The translations under genes were made by a program, and so were the position numbers. A stretch of 61,439 nucleotides of DNA, from positions 1 to 61,439 of the forward strand of contig CALEJD010000030.1 of NCBI GenBank assembly GCA_937898195.1, written 5' to 3'. This DNA is from an uncultured Clostridia bacterium. Lineage in GTDB: Bacteria; Bacillota; Clostridia; Oscillospirales; Acutalibacteraceae. The notes beneath the pieces were generated by a model that had not been told where the DNA came from, ran no database searches, and was given only the letters and a program-made list of their open reading frames with translations. Shown here piece after piece: positions 47,026 to 55,561 of the stretch (position 1 is its first letter; the number at the start of each line of letters is the position of its first letter).

Positions 47026-47802
47026 ATGTCAACTATTACAGAACCTAGCACAATGACAGTAGAGGGTGTTGTCGGAACAGACAGCGGAAATCAACGTGTT
47101 GTTATGACGAATGCTTTTACTGGCACTCAATTAGCACATAGTACAAAATCGGTAGAGGTTTTGTGTGATGATGGGAATGGGAACAAGCAATTATGTGTTG
47201 CTGTTACTCATTTTTCTGATTCTGAAAGTAGCCCCATTCCGTCACAGACTGGACACGGAAATCAGTTTTTAAAGACGACAGGTTCAACTTTGGTCTGGGA
47301 TGATGCTTTACAGAATAAAGCAACAGGAAGTCTTGGTGTTGCCGTTGAGGGTGATGCCGCTGGTGATGGTGCTGTTGCTGTTGGCAAAGGTTCAGAAGCC
47401 AATGGACAGAGCAGTATTGCTCTCGGAACTGGTGCAGAAAGTGGTGGAGATGATAGCATTTGTATTGGTGGCATTGCCAAAGATGGTGATAAGAATTACA
47501 ATACTGTTATTGGTGGTCGTGCTTCTGCTTCTGATATTAGTAATGTTGTTGTAGGATATAATGCAAGTTCAACTGCTGTTGGTGCTGTTGCGTTGGGTTA
47601 TCAAGCAAGCGCGACAGAAAATGGAACGCTTGTTGTTGGTTTATCCACAGATGGTATAAGTACAACGAACTATACTGTTATTGGAACAAATGGGAAAATC
47701 AATCCCGCTATGTTTGCCAGCGTTCCACAAACTGATGGGAACTATCTTTTAAGAGCAACAGTTAATAGTGGAGTTGTTACTTATTCTTGGGTTGCTGAAT
47801 AA
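47026..47802 (+). CDS. fibre protein with YadA-head-like beta-roll
   Basis: 258 residues. Residues 115-215 carry the repeats AVAVGKGSEANGQSSIALGT, GAESGGDDSICIGG, VVVGYNASSTAVGAVALGYQ, ASATENGTLVVG: the left-handed parallel beta-roll motif (A.A.G..A...G.SA.A.G) of trimeric YadA-type adhesins. The N-terminal part is a fibre attachment module and the C-terminus a small globular end. Sits between the holin candidate and endolysin. Confidence 0.75.
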   Translation: MSTITEPSTMTVEGVVGTDSGNQRVVMTNAFTGTQLAHSTKSVEVLCDDGNGNKQLCVAVTHFSDSESSPIPSQTGHGNQFLKTTGSTLVWDDALQNKATGSLGVAVEGDAAGDGAVAVGKGSEANGQSSIALGTGAESGGDDSICIGGIAKDGDKNYNTVIGGRASASDISNVVVGYNASSTAVGAVALGYQASATENGTLVVGLSTDGISTTNYTVIGTNGKINPAMFASVPQTDGNYLLRATVNSGVVTYSWVAE

Positions 47803-47820
47803 TAAGGAAAAGGAGGATGT

Positions 47821-48255
47821 GTGGATATACTTATAAAACAATACGAGGGATGTAGGTTAGACGCATACCCAGACCCAGCGACAGGTGGAGAGCCTTGGAC
47901 AATAGGCTGGGGTTCTACATCAAATAAAGATGGAAAGCCATTTAAAAATGGAGATACTATTTCCCAAGCAATGGCAGACGCTTTATTGACAGATTATATT
48001 ATGAAAAACATTGTTCCTGTGTTTCAAAAGATACCGTATAATTTAACAGGTGGACAAAAATCTGCTATTGCTAGTCTTGTTTATAACATAGGAGTTCCTG
48101 CATTTTTAAGGTCTGGGTGTTTTAAAGCCATTTGCGAAAAGGATATTGCTGGTATTTATAAAAACTGGGACTGGATAAAAGCCAACGGGAAAGCTATGAA
48201 AGGACTAGCAAAACGTAGAGCGAATGAGTTGTATTGGTATCTTCGTGATTTATAG
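47821..48255 (+). CDS. endolysin, GH24 lysozyme
   Basis: 144 residues from GTG 47821, AAAGGAGG upstream. LIKQYEGCRLDAYPDPATGG then EPWTIGWGST holds the catalytic triad of T4-type lysozymes (Glu in YEG, Asp in DPATGG, Thr in GWGST). Later GGQKSAIASLVYNIGVPAFL and KGLAKRRANELYWY are also family features. No signal peptide, so it needs a holin. Complete. Confidence 0.92.
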   Translation: MDILIKQYEGCRLDAYPDPATGGEPWTIGWGSTSNKDGKPFKNGDTISQAMADALLTDYIMKNIVPVFQKIPYNLTGGQKSAIASLVYNIGVPAFLRSGCFKAICEKDIAGIYKNWDWIKANGKAMKGLAKRRANELYWYLRDL

Positions 48256-48260
48256 CCAAT

Positions 48261-48289
48261 TTGACTTTATAAAAAAAATAATTTATAAT
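48261..48289 (+). promoter_or_regulatory. promoter of homing-endonuclease cassette 2
   Basis: TTGACT (48261-48266), 17 bases, TATAAT (48284-48289). From AATTTGAC through TATAATAATTTTGTGG the region matches cassette 1 at 6683, so the promoter travels with the cassette. Confidence 0.8.
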
Positions 48290-48295
48290 AATTTT

Positions 48296-48342
48296 GTGGA
48301 TAGGTTCGCTACCGAAAAGTATGCAACTCACATACCTGCCAC
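48296..48342 (+). ncRNA. 47-nt structured leader, copy 2
   Basis: Same length as copy 1 at 6720 and same frame: GTGG.TAGG at the start, GAAAAG in the middle, CCTGCCAC at the end. The inner hairpin here is GTATG/CATAC with loop CAACTCA, against GCAG/CTGC in copy 1, so pairing is kept while sequence changes. Located 33 bases before the HNH gene's start codon. Confidence 0.6.
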
Positions 48343-48374
48343 ATTATTCAATGAGTCTAATTGGAGAATTAAAA

Positions 48375-49037
48375 ATGGAAGAATATGTTGGTAAAAAATA
48401 TGGTTTTTTAAAAATAATTAGTTTTGCTTATTTTAAAGAATACGGACAAAAAAAGAAAATAAAATGCAAATTTGTAAAATGTCTATGTGATTGTGGGAAA
48501 GAAAAGGTTATAAGACTTAATGATATAAGGTCTGGGAAAACAAAAAGCTGTGGGTGTCTATCAAAAAGGTTAAGTAAGGAAAGACATACAAAGCATAATT
48601 TATGCCATACAAGAATATACAGGATATATAAAAATATTAAATCAAGATGTAAGTATAGTTCTTTAAAACAGTTTAAAGATTATGGCGGTAGGGGGATAGA
48701 AATGTGTAAAGAATGGGAAAATAATTTTATGTCATTTTATAACTGGTCTTTAAATAATGGATATAGAGATGATTTAACTATTGATAGAATTGATGTAAAT
48801 GGGAATTACTGCCCTGAAAATTGCAGATGGGCTACTGTTTTTGTGCAGAATAATAACAAAAGAACAAATCATATTATTGAATATAATGGAGAAAAACATA
48901 GTATGAAAGAATGGTGTGACATATTGAAATTAAATTACTATCGCACAAGAACAAGAATAAATAGCTATGGTATGAGTATAGAAAGGGCATTTAATCCATC
49001 AAAATTTAATAGATGGGATGGTGTTAGGGATTTGTAA
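48375..49037 (+). CDS. HNH homing endonuclease
   Basis: 220 residues from ATG 48375 (GGAG upstream). N-terminal zinc module CLCDCGKEKVIRLNDIRSGK followed by SCGCLS. HNH core GYRDDLTIDRIDVNGNYCPE, NCRWATVFVQNNNKR, and a C-terminal DNA-binding HTH (EWCDILKLNYYRTRTRINSY). It lies free-standing between endolysin and an FTR-like gene, with private promoter and leader. It should nick or cut the uninvaded locus and drive its own spread. Confidence 0.88.
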   Translation: MEEYVGKKYGFLKIISFAYFKEYGQKKKIKCKFVKCLCDCGKEKVIRLNDIRSGKTKSCGCLSKRLSKERHTKHNLCHTRIYRIYKNIKSRCKYSSLKQFKDYGGRGIEMCKEWENNFMSFYNWSLNNGYRDDLTIDRIDVNGNYCPENCRWATVFVQNNNKRTNHIIEYNGEKHSMKEWCDILKLNYYRTRTRINSYGMSIERAFNPSKFNRWDGVRDL

Positions 49038-49270
49038 TGACAAAAGATGAAATTCTTTCTGAAATGAAATCGATTGCCGAAGAAAATGGTGTAGATTTGA
49101 CAGAAAATGCGGAAAAAATTGCTTCTTTTAGAGAACGGGTTGGTGTTGGATTGCATAAATGCGTTTGCGACCCTAAAAACACAAAACGCTGGTGTATTTC
49201 TGAAACGTGTATGAGAGATATAAAGGGGAAAGGTATATGTCATTGTCGTTGTTTTCAAAGGCGTGTTTAA
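49037..49270 (+). CDS. ferredoxin-thioredoxin reductase beta-like Cys protein
   Basis: 77 residues. The C-terminal half HKCVCDPKNTKRWCISETCM and GKGICHCRCF resembles the Cys pattern of the FTR catalytic subunit (CPC..., CHC), which holds a 4Fe-4S cluster next to a redox-active disulfide. Motif details differ (CVC, CISETC), and the protein is shorter than FTR-B. With a phage thioredoxin at 25171, a redox pair is imaginable. It starts in the HNH stop (TAATG). Confidence 0.55.
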   Translation: MTKDEILSEMKSIAEENGVDLTENAEKIASFRERVGVGLHKCVCDPKNTKRWCISETCMRDIKGKGICHCRCFQRRV

Positions 49271-49608
49271 TTGGATTTTTATTTTTAGCAGGGTGTAAGG
49301 CGACACCTACAAGTGAAGTTATATCTAATTCGGTCGTAAATGGGCTTAAATCGCACGTAGAAGCGATTGAGTTGTTAGATAAACAAACTACCCCAGAATG
49401 TAAAACGGATGCGTTTATAGCGAATTTAAATGCGTTAAAATCGCAAACAGAAAATATGGTGGGCCAAGTAAAGAGTATAAGCCAATCTTGCACGGTTGAG
49501 AAAAATTTGCTTCAATCTCAAATTGATATGAGAAACCTAATAATCGGGATGTTAGCCTTGATTTTAGGGTTTATTCTGTTTTTCTCAATAAAAAAGAGGT
49601 TCTTTTAG
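49237..49608 (+). CDS. u-spanin candidate (lipoprotein with C-terminal transmembrane helix)
   Basis: 123 residues from ATG 49237 (AAAGG upstream, 34-base overlap with previous gene). Residues 1-19 are a lipoprotein signal with lipobox LAGC (SKACLIGFLFLAGCKATPTS). The middle is a helical periplasmic rod (GLKSHVEAIELLDKQ). Residues 99-116 (RNLIIGMLALILGFILFFSI) form an inner-membrane helix followed by KKRFF. Outer-membrane lipid anchor plus inner-membrane helix in one protein is the u-spanin plan for the last step of lysis. Confidence 0.65.
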   Translation: MSLSLFSKACLIGFLFLAGCKATPTSEVISNSVVNGLKSHVEAIELLDKQTTPECKTDAFIANLNALKSQTENMVGQVKSISQSCTVEKNLLQSQIDMRNLIIGMLALILGFILFFSIKKRFF

Positions 49609-49618
49609 ATACCCGTAT

Positions 49619-49647
49619 TTGACAAATACAAAAGATTTTGCTATTAT
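49619..49647 (+). promoter_or_regulatory. late-type promoter before fibre block 2
   Basis: TTGACA (49619-49624), 17 bases, TATTAT (49642-49647), context TTTTGCTATTAT, then AGGAG. Almost the same as 59247. Confidence 0.75.
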
Positions 49648-49664
49648 TCTTTCAGGAGAATTAA

Positions 49665-50333
49665 ATGGCTGGCTGTTGTTGTGAAGAAAAAGGTTTAATT
49701 GTTTGGAAGGGGTTTGACACTAGATTTCTAGATGTTGATTGGTTGTCTATATCTTTTGAAACAAGATTTCAGACAGATGGTTTTAGGGCTAAATTTACAA
49801 TTTGTGATTATTCTTTTGAATGGAATGATTTAACACAGCCTAAAATAATCAATTTAACAGATGCCCAAACAGCGACAATTCCAATTGGGTTAAACTATGG
49901 TGAACTTGTTGTTTGGGATGATGACGGAAATTCAAAACCGTTTTCAACTTCAATACCTGTTTTTTGTAAAAATTGGGCAGAAAGTGACCAAGAGTTAGAT
50001 ACCTATAATATGACCGTAAATGCGTTGTTGGACAACGAAACGCAGATGGTTATTAAGATTGAAACAGCAAAGGTGTCTTTGGCTTGGGTGGAAGAAAAGA
50101 TTGCCGAGCATAACGAGAGCGAGGAAGCCCATCCTTACATAAAGAATTTAATTAAAAATGGTGTTTTAACAATAAAGCAAGATGATGTGGTGTTAGGGAC
50201 ATTTTCTGCCAATCAGGCGGAAGATACAACGATTGAGATACAGGCTGGTGGTTCTAACATAGACGGCGGTTCTGCCAGTAGCGTATATTTAACATCACAA
50301 GTGCTTGACGGCGGTAATGCGGAAGGAGATTAG
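49665..50333 (+). CDS. fibre adaptor protein with Cys-rich N-terminus
   Basis: 222 residues. Starts MAGCCCEEKGLIVWKG, then IPIGLNYGELVVWDDDGNSK, KPFSTSIPV, and VEEKIAEHNESEEAHPYIKN. The same order (GLNYGEL, KPFTT, EEHN..EEAHPYI) occurs in the N-terminal part of the protein at 59293, so both carry one anchor module. C-terminus is Gly/Ser-rich. Probably the virion-attachment part of a fibre whose distal part is the next gene. Confidence 0.65.
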   Translation: MAGCCCEEKGLIVWKGFDTRFLDVDWLSISFETRFQTDGFRAKFTICDYSFEWNDLTQPKIINLTDAQTATIPIGLNYGELVVWDDDGNSKPFSTSIPVFCKNWAESDQELDTYNMTVNALLDNETQMVIKIETAKVSLAWVEEKIAEHNESEEAHPYIKNLIKNGVLTIKQDDVVLGTFSANQAEDTTIEIQAGGSNIDGGSASSVYLTSQVLDGGNAEGD

Positions 50334-50336
50334 ATT

Positions 50337-51542
50337 ATGAGTTATTTGCTACAAATGCGGAGAGATAGTGAATCCAACTGGGCTTCTATCAATCCGGTAT
50401 TGGCTCAAGGAGAATTTGGTTATGTTTTAGATTCGCAAGAATTTAAAATTAAAAAGGGTGATGGCGTGACGGCTTGGAATAGCCTTCCGTTTATTGAATT
50501 TGGGGACAAGGCGTTGTGGGGGAATATTGGTGGTGATATTACAAATCAGCCAGATTTAATGAATTATCTTCAAAATCTTCAAGATGATATTGATGATGAA
50601 GCTTCTGCCAGAGCAAGTGCCGACCAAACTTTAACAAACCAGTATAATTCGTTAAATACTTCCGTTAGTAATATTCAAGCTGTTATTCCGAATGATGCTT
50701 CATCAAGTAATCAGTTGGCCGATAAATCTTTTGTGAATAGTAGCATTGCGAGTAGCACAGCAAACTTTATTGGAACATTTAACAGTGTTGCTGAAATGGA
50801 AGCATATTCTGGGCCGTTAACAAATAACGATTATGCTTTTGTGGAAACGACAGATTCGGCAGGGAATACTTTGTATGACCGCTATAAATGGAATGGGTCG
50901 GAGTGGTTATTTGAGTATGAATTAAATAACTCGTCTTTCACGGCAGACCAGTGGGCGGCGATAAATTCGAATGCAACAGAAAGCAAGATTGCACAAATTG
51001 CAACGAATGCGACCAATATCACGACATTACAGGGTCAGATTGCAGATAAGCAAGATACAATTACAGATTTAGCGACAATTCGTTCTAACGCAACTGCAGG
51101 TAAACAAGCAAGCGATACTATTGCGACTTATGGTAATATTGTGACGCATAATGTATCAGAATTTGCTACATCTGCACAGGGAACGAAAGCCGATACAGCC
51201 ATTCAGGGTGTTCAGGTTAATGGGACAGATTTAACAAAAGATATAAATAACAAGGTAAATATACCGGTTGCTGGACAAAACTCTTTGGGTGTTGTGGCAA
51301 CTGCTTCTAACTTTGGAACCGCGTATTCAACAGCATTGTATTTGGTTAAAGCATCTGATGCAGAAATTACTGCAAAGACACATAACTATAAGCCTGTTGT
51401 TCCATCTAATCTTGATAAATCTGTTATGGAAGGATTGGGCAATAACTCACTCACTTGGACAGAAGCGTATAAGACTTCCGCCAGAGCAACGATAGGTGCA
51501 GGTGACGGGAATAAAACAATCATTAGGGAATGGATTGACTAA
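50337..51542 (+). CDS. tail fibre with tropism-determinant-like N-terminus
   Basis: 401 residues. LLQMRRDSESNWASINPVLA, QGEFGYVLDSQEFKIKKGDG, VTAWNSLPF is the N-terminal module common to Mtd-like/hyaluronidase-type fibres. The middle is coiled (ARASADQTLTNQYNSLNTSV). GNIVTHNVSEFATSAQGT recurs in the 59293 protein with different codons, so the copies diverged long ago. C-terminal knob unknown. No reverse transcriptase or template repeat was seen, so not an evident diversity-generating target. Confidence 0.7.
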   Translation: MSYLLQMRRDSESNWASINPVLAQGEFGYVLDSQEFKIKKGDGVTAWNSLPFIEFGDKALWGNIGGDITNQPDLMNYLQNLQDDIDDEASARASADQTLTNQYNSLNTSVSNIQAVIPNDASSSNQLADKSFVNSSIASSTANFIGTFNSVAEMEAYSGPLTNNDYAFVETTDSAGNTLYDRYKWNGSEWLFEYELNNSSFTADQWAAINSNATESKIAQIATNATNITTLQGQIADKQDTITDLATIRSNATAGKQASDTIATYGNIVTHNVSEFATSAQGTKADTAIQGVQVNGTDLTKDINNKVNIPVAGQNSLGVVATASNFGTAYSTALYLVKASDAEITAKTHNYKPVVPSNLDKSVMEGLGNNSLTWTEAYKTSARATIGAGDGNKTIIREWID

Positions 51543-53974
51543 TGCGGTTTGTAAGGACAGCAGAGAACTTGTTTGGACTACCACTGGGATTTACTCGGGT
51601 TGAGTATCTAGAATCAAGTGGTACTCAGTATATTGATACTGGATTGATTGTAGATGATATGAATTACAAGTTCATTTTAAATGTTATGCCTGTGACTCAT
51701 ACTACATCCTGTATATTTGGTGCTATGAATGCAAGCTCTGGTTATCCTGGTATTACAATAAACGAATATGGCTCATTTAGATATGGAACGCAACAAATTC
51801 AAAGTTTAAATTTAACAAATAATGTAAGATATAAATTTGAACTCACTTATCAAAAACTTGTTGTAAATGATACAGATACATACAATGCAACAGGAACTAC
51901 TCTTACTACACCTATTGCATACAATACATATCTTTTTGCAAGGAACAATATGGGAACTGCTGGAAACTTCTCATCTTGCAGGTTTTATGGTTACAAAGTT
52001 TATCACAATGATACTTTATTGCAGGATTTCGTTCCCTGCTTAGATAAAGATGGTATTCCTTGTATGTGGAATAAAGTAGAAGGAAAAGCATACTATAATC
52101 AAGGTACTGGAACATTTACTGCTGGTCGGAAGGTAATACCCGTTGAGTATTTAGAGAGTTCGGGAACACAGTATATTGATACTGGTGTTGGTGGGGATTT
52201 AACAACAGAATTGACCTGTGAAGCGGCTATTGTTCAGGCTGGTAATGCTTCTGTCACGAACATTATGGGTAATAATGTGACAAGCAGTAGGGCTATCACA
52301 ATCAATATGTCAGCAAATATAACAAATCCATCGCCATCTCGTATTCGTTTTGGTAATACAGACAACACAACAGAGGCTGGTGCCATTGATTTAAACACAT
52401 TCTATAAATATGATACGAATAAAAACGGGCTTACTGTAAGGGATGGTAGTGGAACGGTTCTTAATACTTATCCACTTAATGCCACCACAGCATTTACAAC
52501 AAATGGTAATATCCTAATTTATAAATTAGGAGATACATCAACACAATATATTGGTAAAATAAAAGTTAAAAGTGCTACAATAAAAAACAGCGGTGTTTTG
52601 GTTCGTGATTTAATTCCTTGTAAAGACGAGAACAATGTCGGATTTATGTTTGATAAAGTATCTGGGACTTGCTACCTAAATGCTGGCACTGGTGCTTTTA
52701 GCGTTGGTGAAAATAAATACACATCAAAGTTAAGGTTGATTAAAGATGCTATACATCTTCCAGATGGATATAAAAGGGTTGAATATCTTGAATCAAGTGG
52801 AACACAGTATATTGATACAGGATATATACCAACAAATACCACAGGTGTTCAAGTAAAGCATACAATTTGTGCAGACAATAGCACGGATAATTTGATTTTT
52901 GGATGCCGTGAGAGTTCTGGAGATACTCGTTTCTGGGAAGATATAGACTGGACAAATACAGACACTATCGGTTGGGGATTTAACTCTTATTCACCAACCA
53001 CAACAGGCGCTAGATTCCCAATTTCTGGAATGGCTGGTCAGACAGTTGTTTCAAGTATGAACTTTATGAATAATAGGGCCGGTTGTGTAAATGGTGTGAC
53101 TTATGATACATCACTAGCAACAAAAACGCTTTCAACGATGACTCGCTCAATTTGTTTATTTGCTGCTGATTATGCTGGCACAATGTCTTTCTTTACTTCC
53201 TGTAAGATATTTAGTTGCCAAATAAGTGAAGGTTCTACACTCGTCCGTTCCTTTATCCCTGTCCGTGATGAAAACAATGTCGGGTATATGTTTGATGAAG
53301 TGACTGGACAATTATTCGGTAATGCTGGTTCTGGCTCTTTTGGAATCGGGAACGATTTACCGACAGCATCCGTAAGGTTTAATCAAGATGTATTGCCGAG
53401 AGAATATAGACCGTTAAAGTATTTGGAAAGCACTGGGACACAATATATTGATTTGGGAATACATCCAACAGATACTTATGGTTATAGAATAAAAAACACC
53501 TATACAGTTGGTCAAGGCGAACAATGTGCCATTGGGTGTATGGATAGTGGAAATCGTTTTGTAGGTATTTATACAAGTGGTTCTGCAAACGCAATATCTG
53601 GTGCTTGGGGTAGTTTTGTTGGGTTCTTGCCAAGTTATCCTTGGACTACTGGCGACATTTTAGATGTTGAAGTAAATTATAAAAATAGTAGGAAGCTGAT
53701 TGTTGGTGGTACAGAATTAAAAGATATTTCTGATGTTCATATTTCTGGTACTATAAACAACAATTTATATTTGTTTGCAAGAAACTATGGCTCAACTGTT
53801 ACAAAGATGTATGGTAAGATATACAGTGTTCAAGTATCAAACGGACAAGAATTTGTTTTAGATTTATACCCAGCACTTCGTAAATCGGATAATAAACCCG
53901 GAATGTATGATAGAATAACAAAACAGTTCTTTACAAACGATGCAACAAGTGGTAATGATTTTAATTATGGATAA
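51542..53974 (+). CDS. giant adhesin with four LamG-like jelly-roll modules
   Basis: 810 residues. Four modules of about 190-200 residues start with VEYLESSGTQYIDTG variants (about residues 20, 201, 412 and 624) and close with a DFIPC.D..G..CM.DKV....Y.N.GTG.F..G motif. The fold is predicted to be concanavalin-like jelly-roll, as in gut-phage and bacterial surface adhesins, so glycan binding is likely. Starts overlap the previous stop (TAATG). The recurring DNA block is a ready substrate for module exchange. Confidence 0.7.
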   Translation: MRFVRTAENLFGLPLGFTRVEYLESSGTQYIDTGLIVDDMNYKFILNVMPVTHTTSCIFGAMNASSGYPGITINEYGSFRYGTQQIQSLNLTNNVRYKFELTYQKLVVNDTDTYNATGTTLTTPIAYNTYLFARNNMGTAGNFSSCRFYGYKVYHNDTLLQDFVPCLDKDGIPCMWNKVEGKAYYNQGTGTFTAGRKVIPVEYLESSGTQYIDTGVGGDLTTELTCEAAIVQAGNASVTNIMGNNVTSSRAITINMSANITNPSPSRIRFGNTDNTTEAGAIDLNTFYKYDTNKNGLTVRDGSGTVLNTYPLNATTAFTTNGNILIYKLGDTSTQYIGKIKVKSATIKNSGVLVRDLIPCKDENNVGFMFDKVSGTCYLNAGTGAFSVGENKYTSKLRLIKDAIHLPDGYKRVEYLESSGTQYIDTGYIPTNTTGVQVKHTICADNSTDNLIFGCRESSGDTRFWEDIDWTNTDTIGWGFNSYSPTTTGARFPISGMAGQTVVSSMNFMNNRAGCVNGVTYDTSLATKTLSTMTRSICLFAADYAGTMSFFTSCKIFSCQISEGSTLVRSFIPVRDENNVGYMFDEVTGQLFGNAGSGSFGIGNDLPTASVRFNQDVLPREYRPLKYLESTGTQYIDLGIHPTDTYGYRIKNTYTVGQGEQCAIGCMDSGNRFVGIYTSGSANAISGAWGSFVGFLPSYPWTTGDILDVEVNYKNSRKLIVGGTELKDISDVHISGTINNNLYLFARNYGSTVTKMYGKIYSVQVSNGQEFVLDLYPALRKSDNKPGMYDRITKQFFTNDATSGNDFNYG

Positions 53975-53983
53975 GGAGAGAAA

Positions 53984-54814
53984 ATGCCTACATATTCAGA
54001 TATAGCAACAGATTTAATAATAAATAATTATATTGTTTATAAACATATATCTCCTTCTGGGAAAGTTTATATAGGCATCACCTGCCAAAAACCCGAGAGA
54101 AGATGGGGGAAAAATGGAGAACGATATTTGCACAAAAGTAGATTCGGTTATACTCATTTTGGAAAAGCTATAAAAAAATATGGGTGGGAAAATATAAAAC
54201 ACGAAATACTTTTTTCAAACCTTACTATGGAAGATGCTTGTAAAATTGAAAAAGAACTTATAAAAAAATATAATTCTGATAATATTTTATACGGATATAA
54301 TTTAACAAGTGGAGGAGAATCTTACAGAGTTTCTCATTATACCAGAGAAAAACTATCCTTGATGCGGAAAGGTCGAAAAATTTCACAAGAAACAAGAGAA
54401 AAATTAAGGTTGGCAAATATTGGTAAACACGCAAGTGAAGAAGCAAAAAGAAAAATGTCATTAGCAAAAATCGGCAAACCTTCTCCGAAAAAAGGTATTC
54501 CAGTTTCAGAAGAAACAAGAAATAAAATATCTTTAGCGAACAAGGGAAAACACTTGGGTATTCCTCTTTCTGAAGAAACAAAAAAGAAAATATCAATGAA
54601 AGCGAAAGAAAGAGGTTTTTATGAAGGTATGAAAAAAGTGATACAAATCTTAAAAGAAAGAAACAGCAAAAAAGTTATGTGTGTTGAAACAAAAAGAATA
54701 TTTAATTCTGTAACAGAAGCTGGGAAATATATAAACAAATGCAATAGTGGAGTTAGTATTTCTTGTAGGTTCCCTAAAAAAACAGCTGGTGGCTACCATT
54801 GGAAATTTGTATAA
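53984..54814 (+). CDS. GIY-YIG homing endonuclease with NUMOD3 repeats
   Basis: 276 residues. GIY-YIG domain at 16-100: YIVYKHISPSGKVYIGITCQ, then R (PERRWG), IEKELIKKYNS and GYNLTSGGE. Four NUMOD3-type repeats between 115 and 205 (SQETREKLRLANIGKHASEE; GIPVSEETRNKISLANKGKH). C-terminal IENR-like HTH. The first 15 residues (MPTYSDIATDLIINN) resemble the start of the next fibre gene (MTTVDTKVDSLIINR), suggesting the nuclease was grafted onto a fibre gene's translation start. Confidence 0.88.
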   Translation: MPTYSDIATDLIINNYIVYKHISPSGKVYIGITCQKPERRWGKNGERYLHKSRFGYTHFGKAIKKYGWENIKHEILFSNLTMEDACKIEKELIKKYNSDNILYGYNLTSGGESYRVSHYTREKLSLMRKGRKISQETREKLRLANIGKHASEEAKRKMSLAKIGKPSPKKGIPVSEETRNKISLANKGKHLGIPLSEETKKKISMKAKERGFYEGMKKVIQILKERNSKKVMCVETKRIFNSVTEAGKYINKCNSGVSISCRFPKKTAGGYHWKFV

Positions 54815-54828
54815 AAAAGGAGACATAA

Positions 54829-55317
54829 ATGACAACAGTAGATACAAAGGTTGATAGCTTAATTATAAATCGCCTTACAAAGACACAATTTGAAAGTGCG
54901 ACAGGGTTAGACCCGACACAATCTTATGAGGTTGATCCAGAATTTTCCGGAAACAAACTCTTGCAAACGTCTGCAACGGGCGACATTGTTGAAAGCAACG
55001 AATCGCCGTTGACAATTCAAGCATTATCTGCAACAGATAGTATTACTCTGGCAGATAACTATTGCTATCAGGGTGGAGAACAGACTTCACTGACGATAGC
55101 GGTGCCTTCAACTGCTACGGTTGGTTTTGTGGCACAAATCACTTTTAAATCGGGAAATACGCCCACAGCAATTACAGTTCCACAAACTGGCTTTGTTTGG
55201 GACAAGCGTGGTGAAGATGTAAGTGGTGGGGTGTTCACAGCCGTTGCCAATAGGGATTATACCTTTGTTATTGGGTATAATGGGTTTAACTTTGTGTGTT
55301 ATAGTTCGGGGGTGTAA
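54829..55317 (+). CDS. fibre-associated protein
   Basis: 162 residues, AAAGGAG upstream. N-terminus MTTVDTKVDSLIINRLTKTQ and FESATGLDPTQSYEVDPEFS is an anchor; residues 60-162 are a beta-sandwich (SLTIAVPSTATVGFVAQITF, TVPQTGFVWDKRGEDVSGGV). The FVWDKRGEDVSGG...YTFVIGYNG pattern occurs in small fibre-tip domains of gut phages. Possibly displaced from its operon start by the upstream nuclease gene. Confidence 0.6.
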   Translation: MTTVDTKVDSLIINRLTKTQFESATGLDPTQSYEVDPEFSGNKLLQTSATGDIVESNESPLTIQALSATDSITLADNYCYQGGEQTSLTIAVPSTATVGFVAQITFKSGNTPTAITVPQTGFVWDKRGEDVSGGVFTAVANRDYTFVIGYNGFNFVCYSSGV

Positions 55318-55318
55318 A

Positions 55319-55561
55319 ATGTTAGCGAAATTCATAGATGGGCAAATCAGATTTGCTGGTGGTAAATTGTTAAAACACGATGGTTGGATTACCACAAATC
55401 CTCGTGAAGAAGATTTTATTGAAGCTGGTTATAAGCCAGTTGTCGGTGAGCGGTTAGAAGAAAAGGAAGGCTTTTATCAGGTGCCTGAATACACCGAAGA
55501 AGAAGATAAAATCGTAGCAACATATCATTACGAGGAAATTATTGATGAAGAAACCGTATAA
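55319..55561 (+). CDS. small fibre-associated protein
   Basis: 80 residues from ATG 55319. LAKFIDGQIRFAGGKLLKHD, GWITTNPREEDFIEAGYKPV, then acidic (PEYTEEEDKIVATYHYEEII). Proteins of this type follow fibre genes in many related phages, role unknown. Overlaps the next adhesin by 20 bases. Confidence 0.55.
   Translation: MLAKFIDGQIRFAGGKLLKHDGWITTNPREEDFIEAGYKPVVGERLEEKEGFYQVPEYTEEEDKIVATYHYEEIIDEETV

Noticed and set aside
50337..51542. Diversity-generating retroelement target (Mtd-like fibre)
   Set aside because: Only the generic Mtd-like N-terminal module is present. No reverse transcriptase and no template/variable repeat pair seen anywhere.
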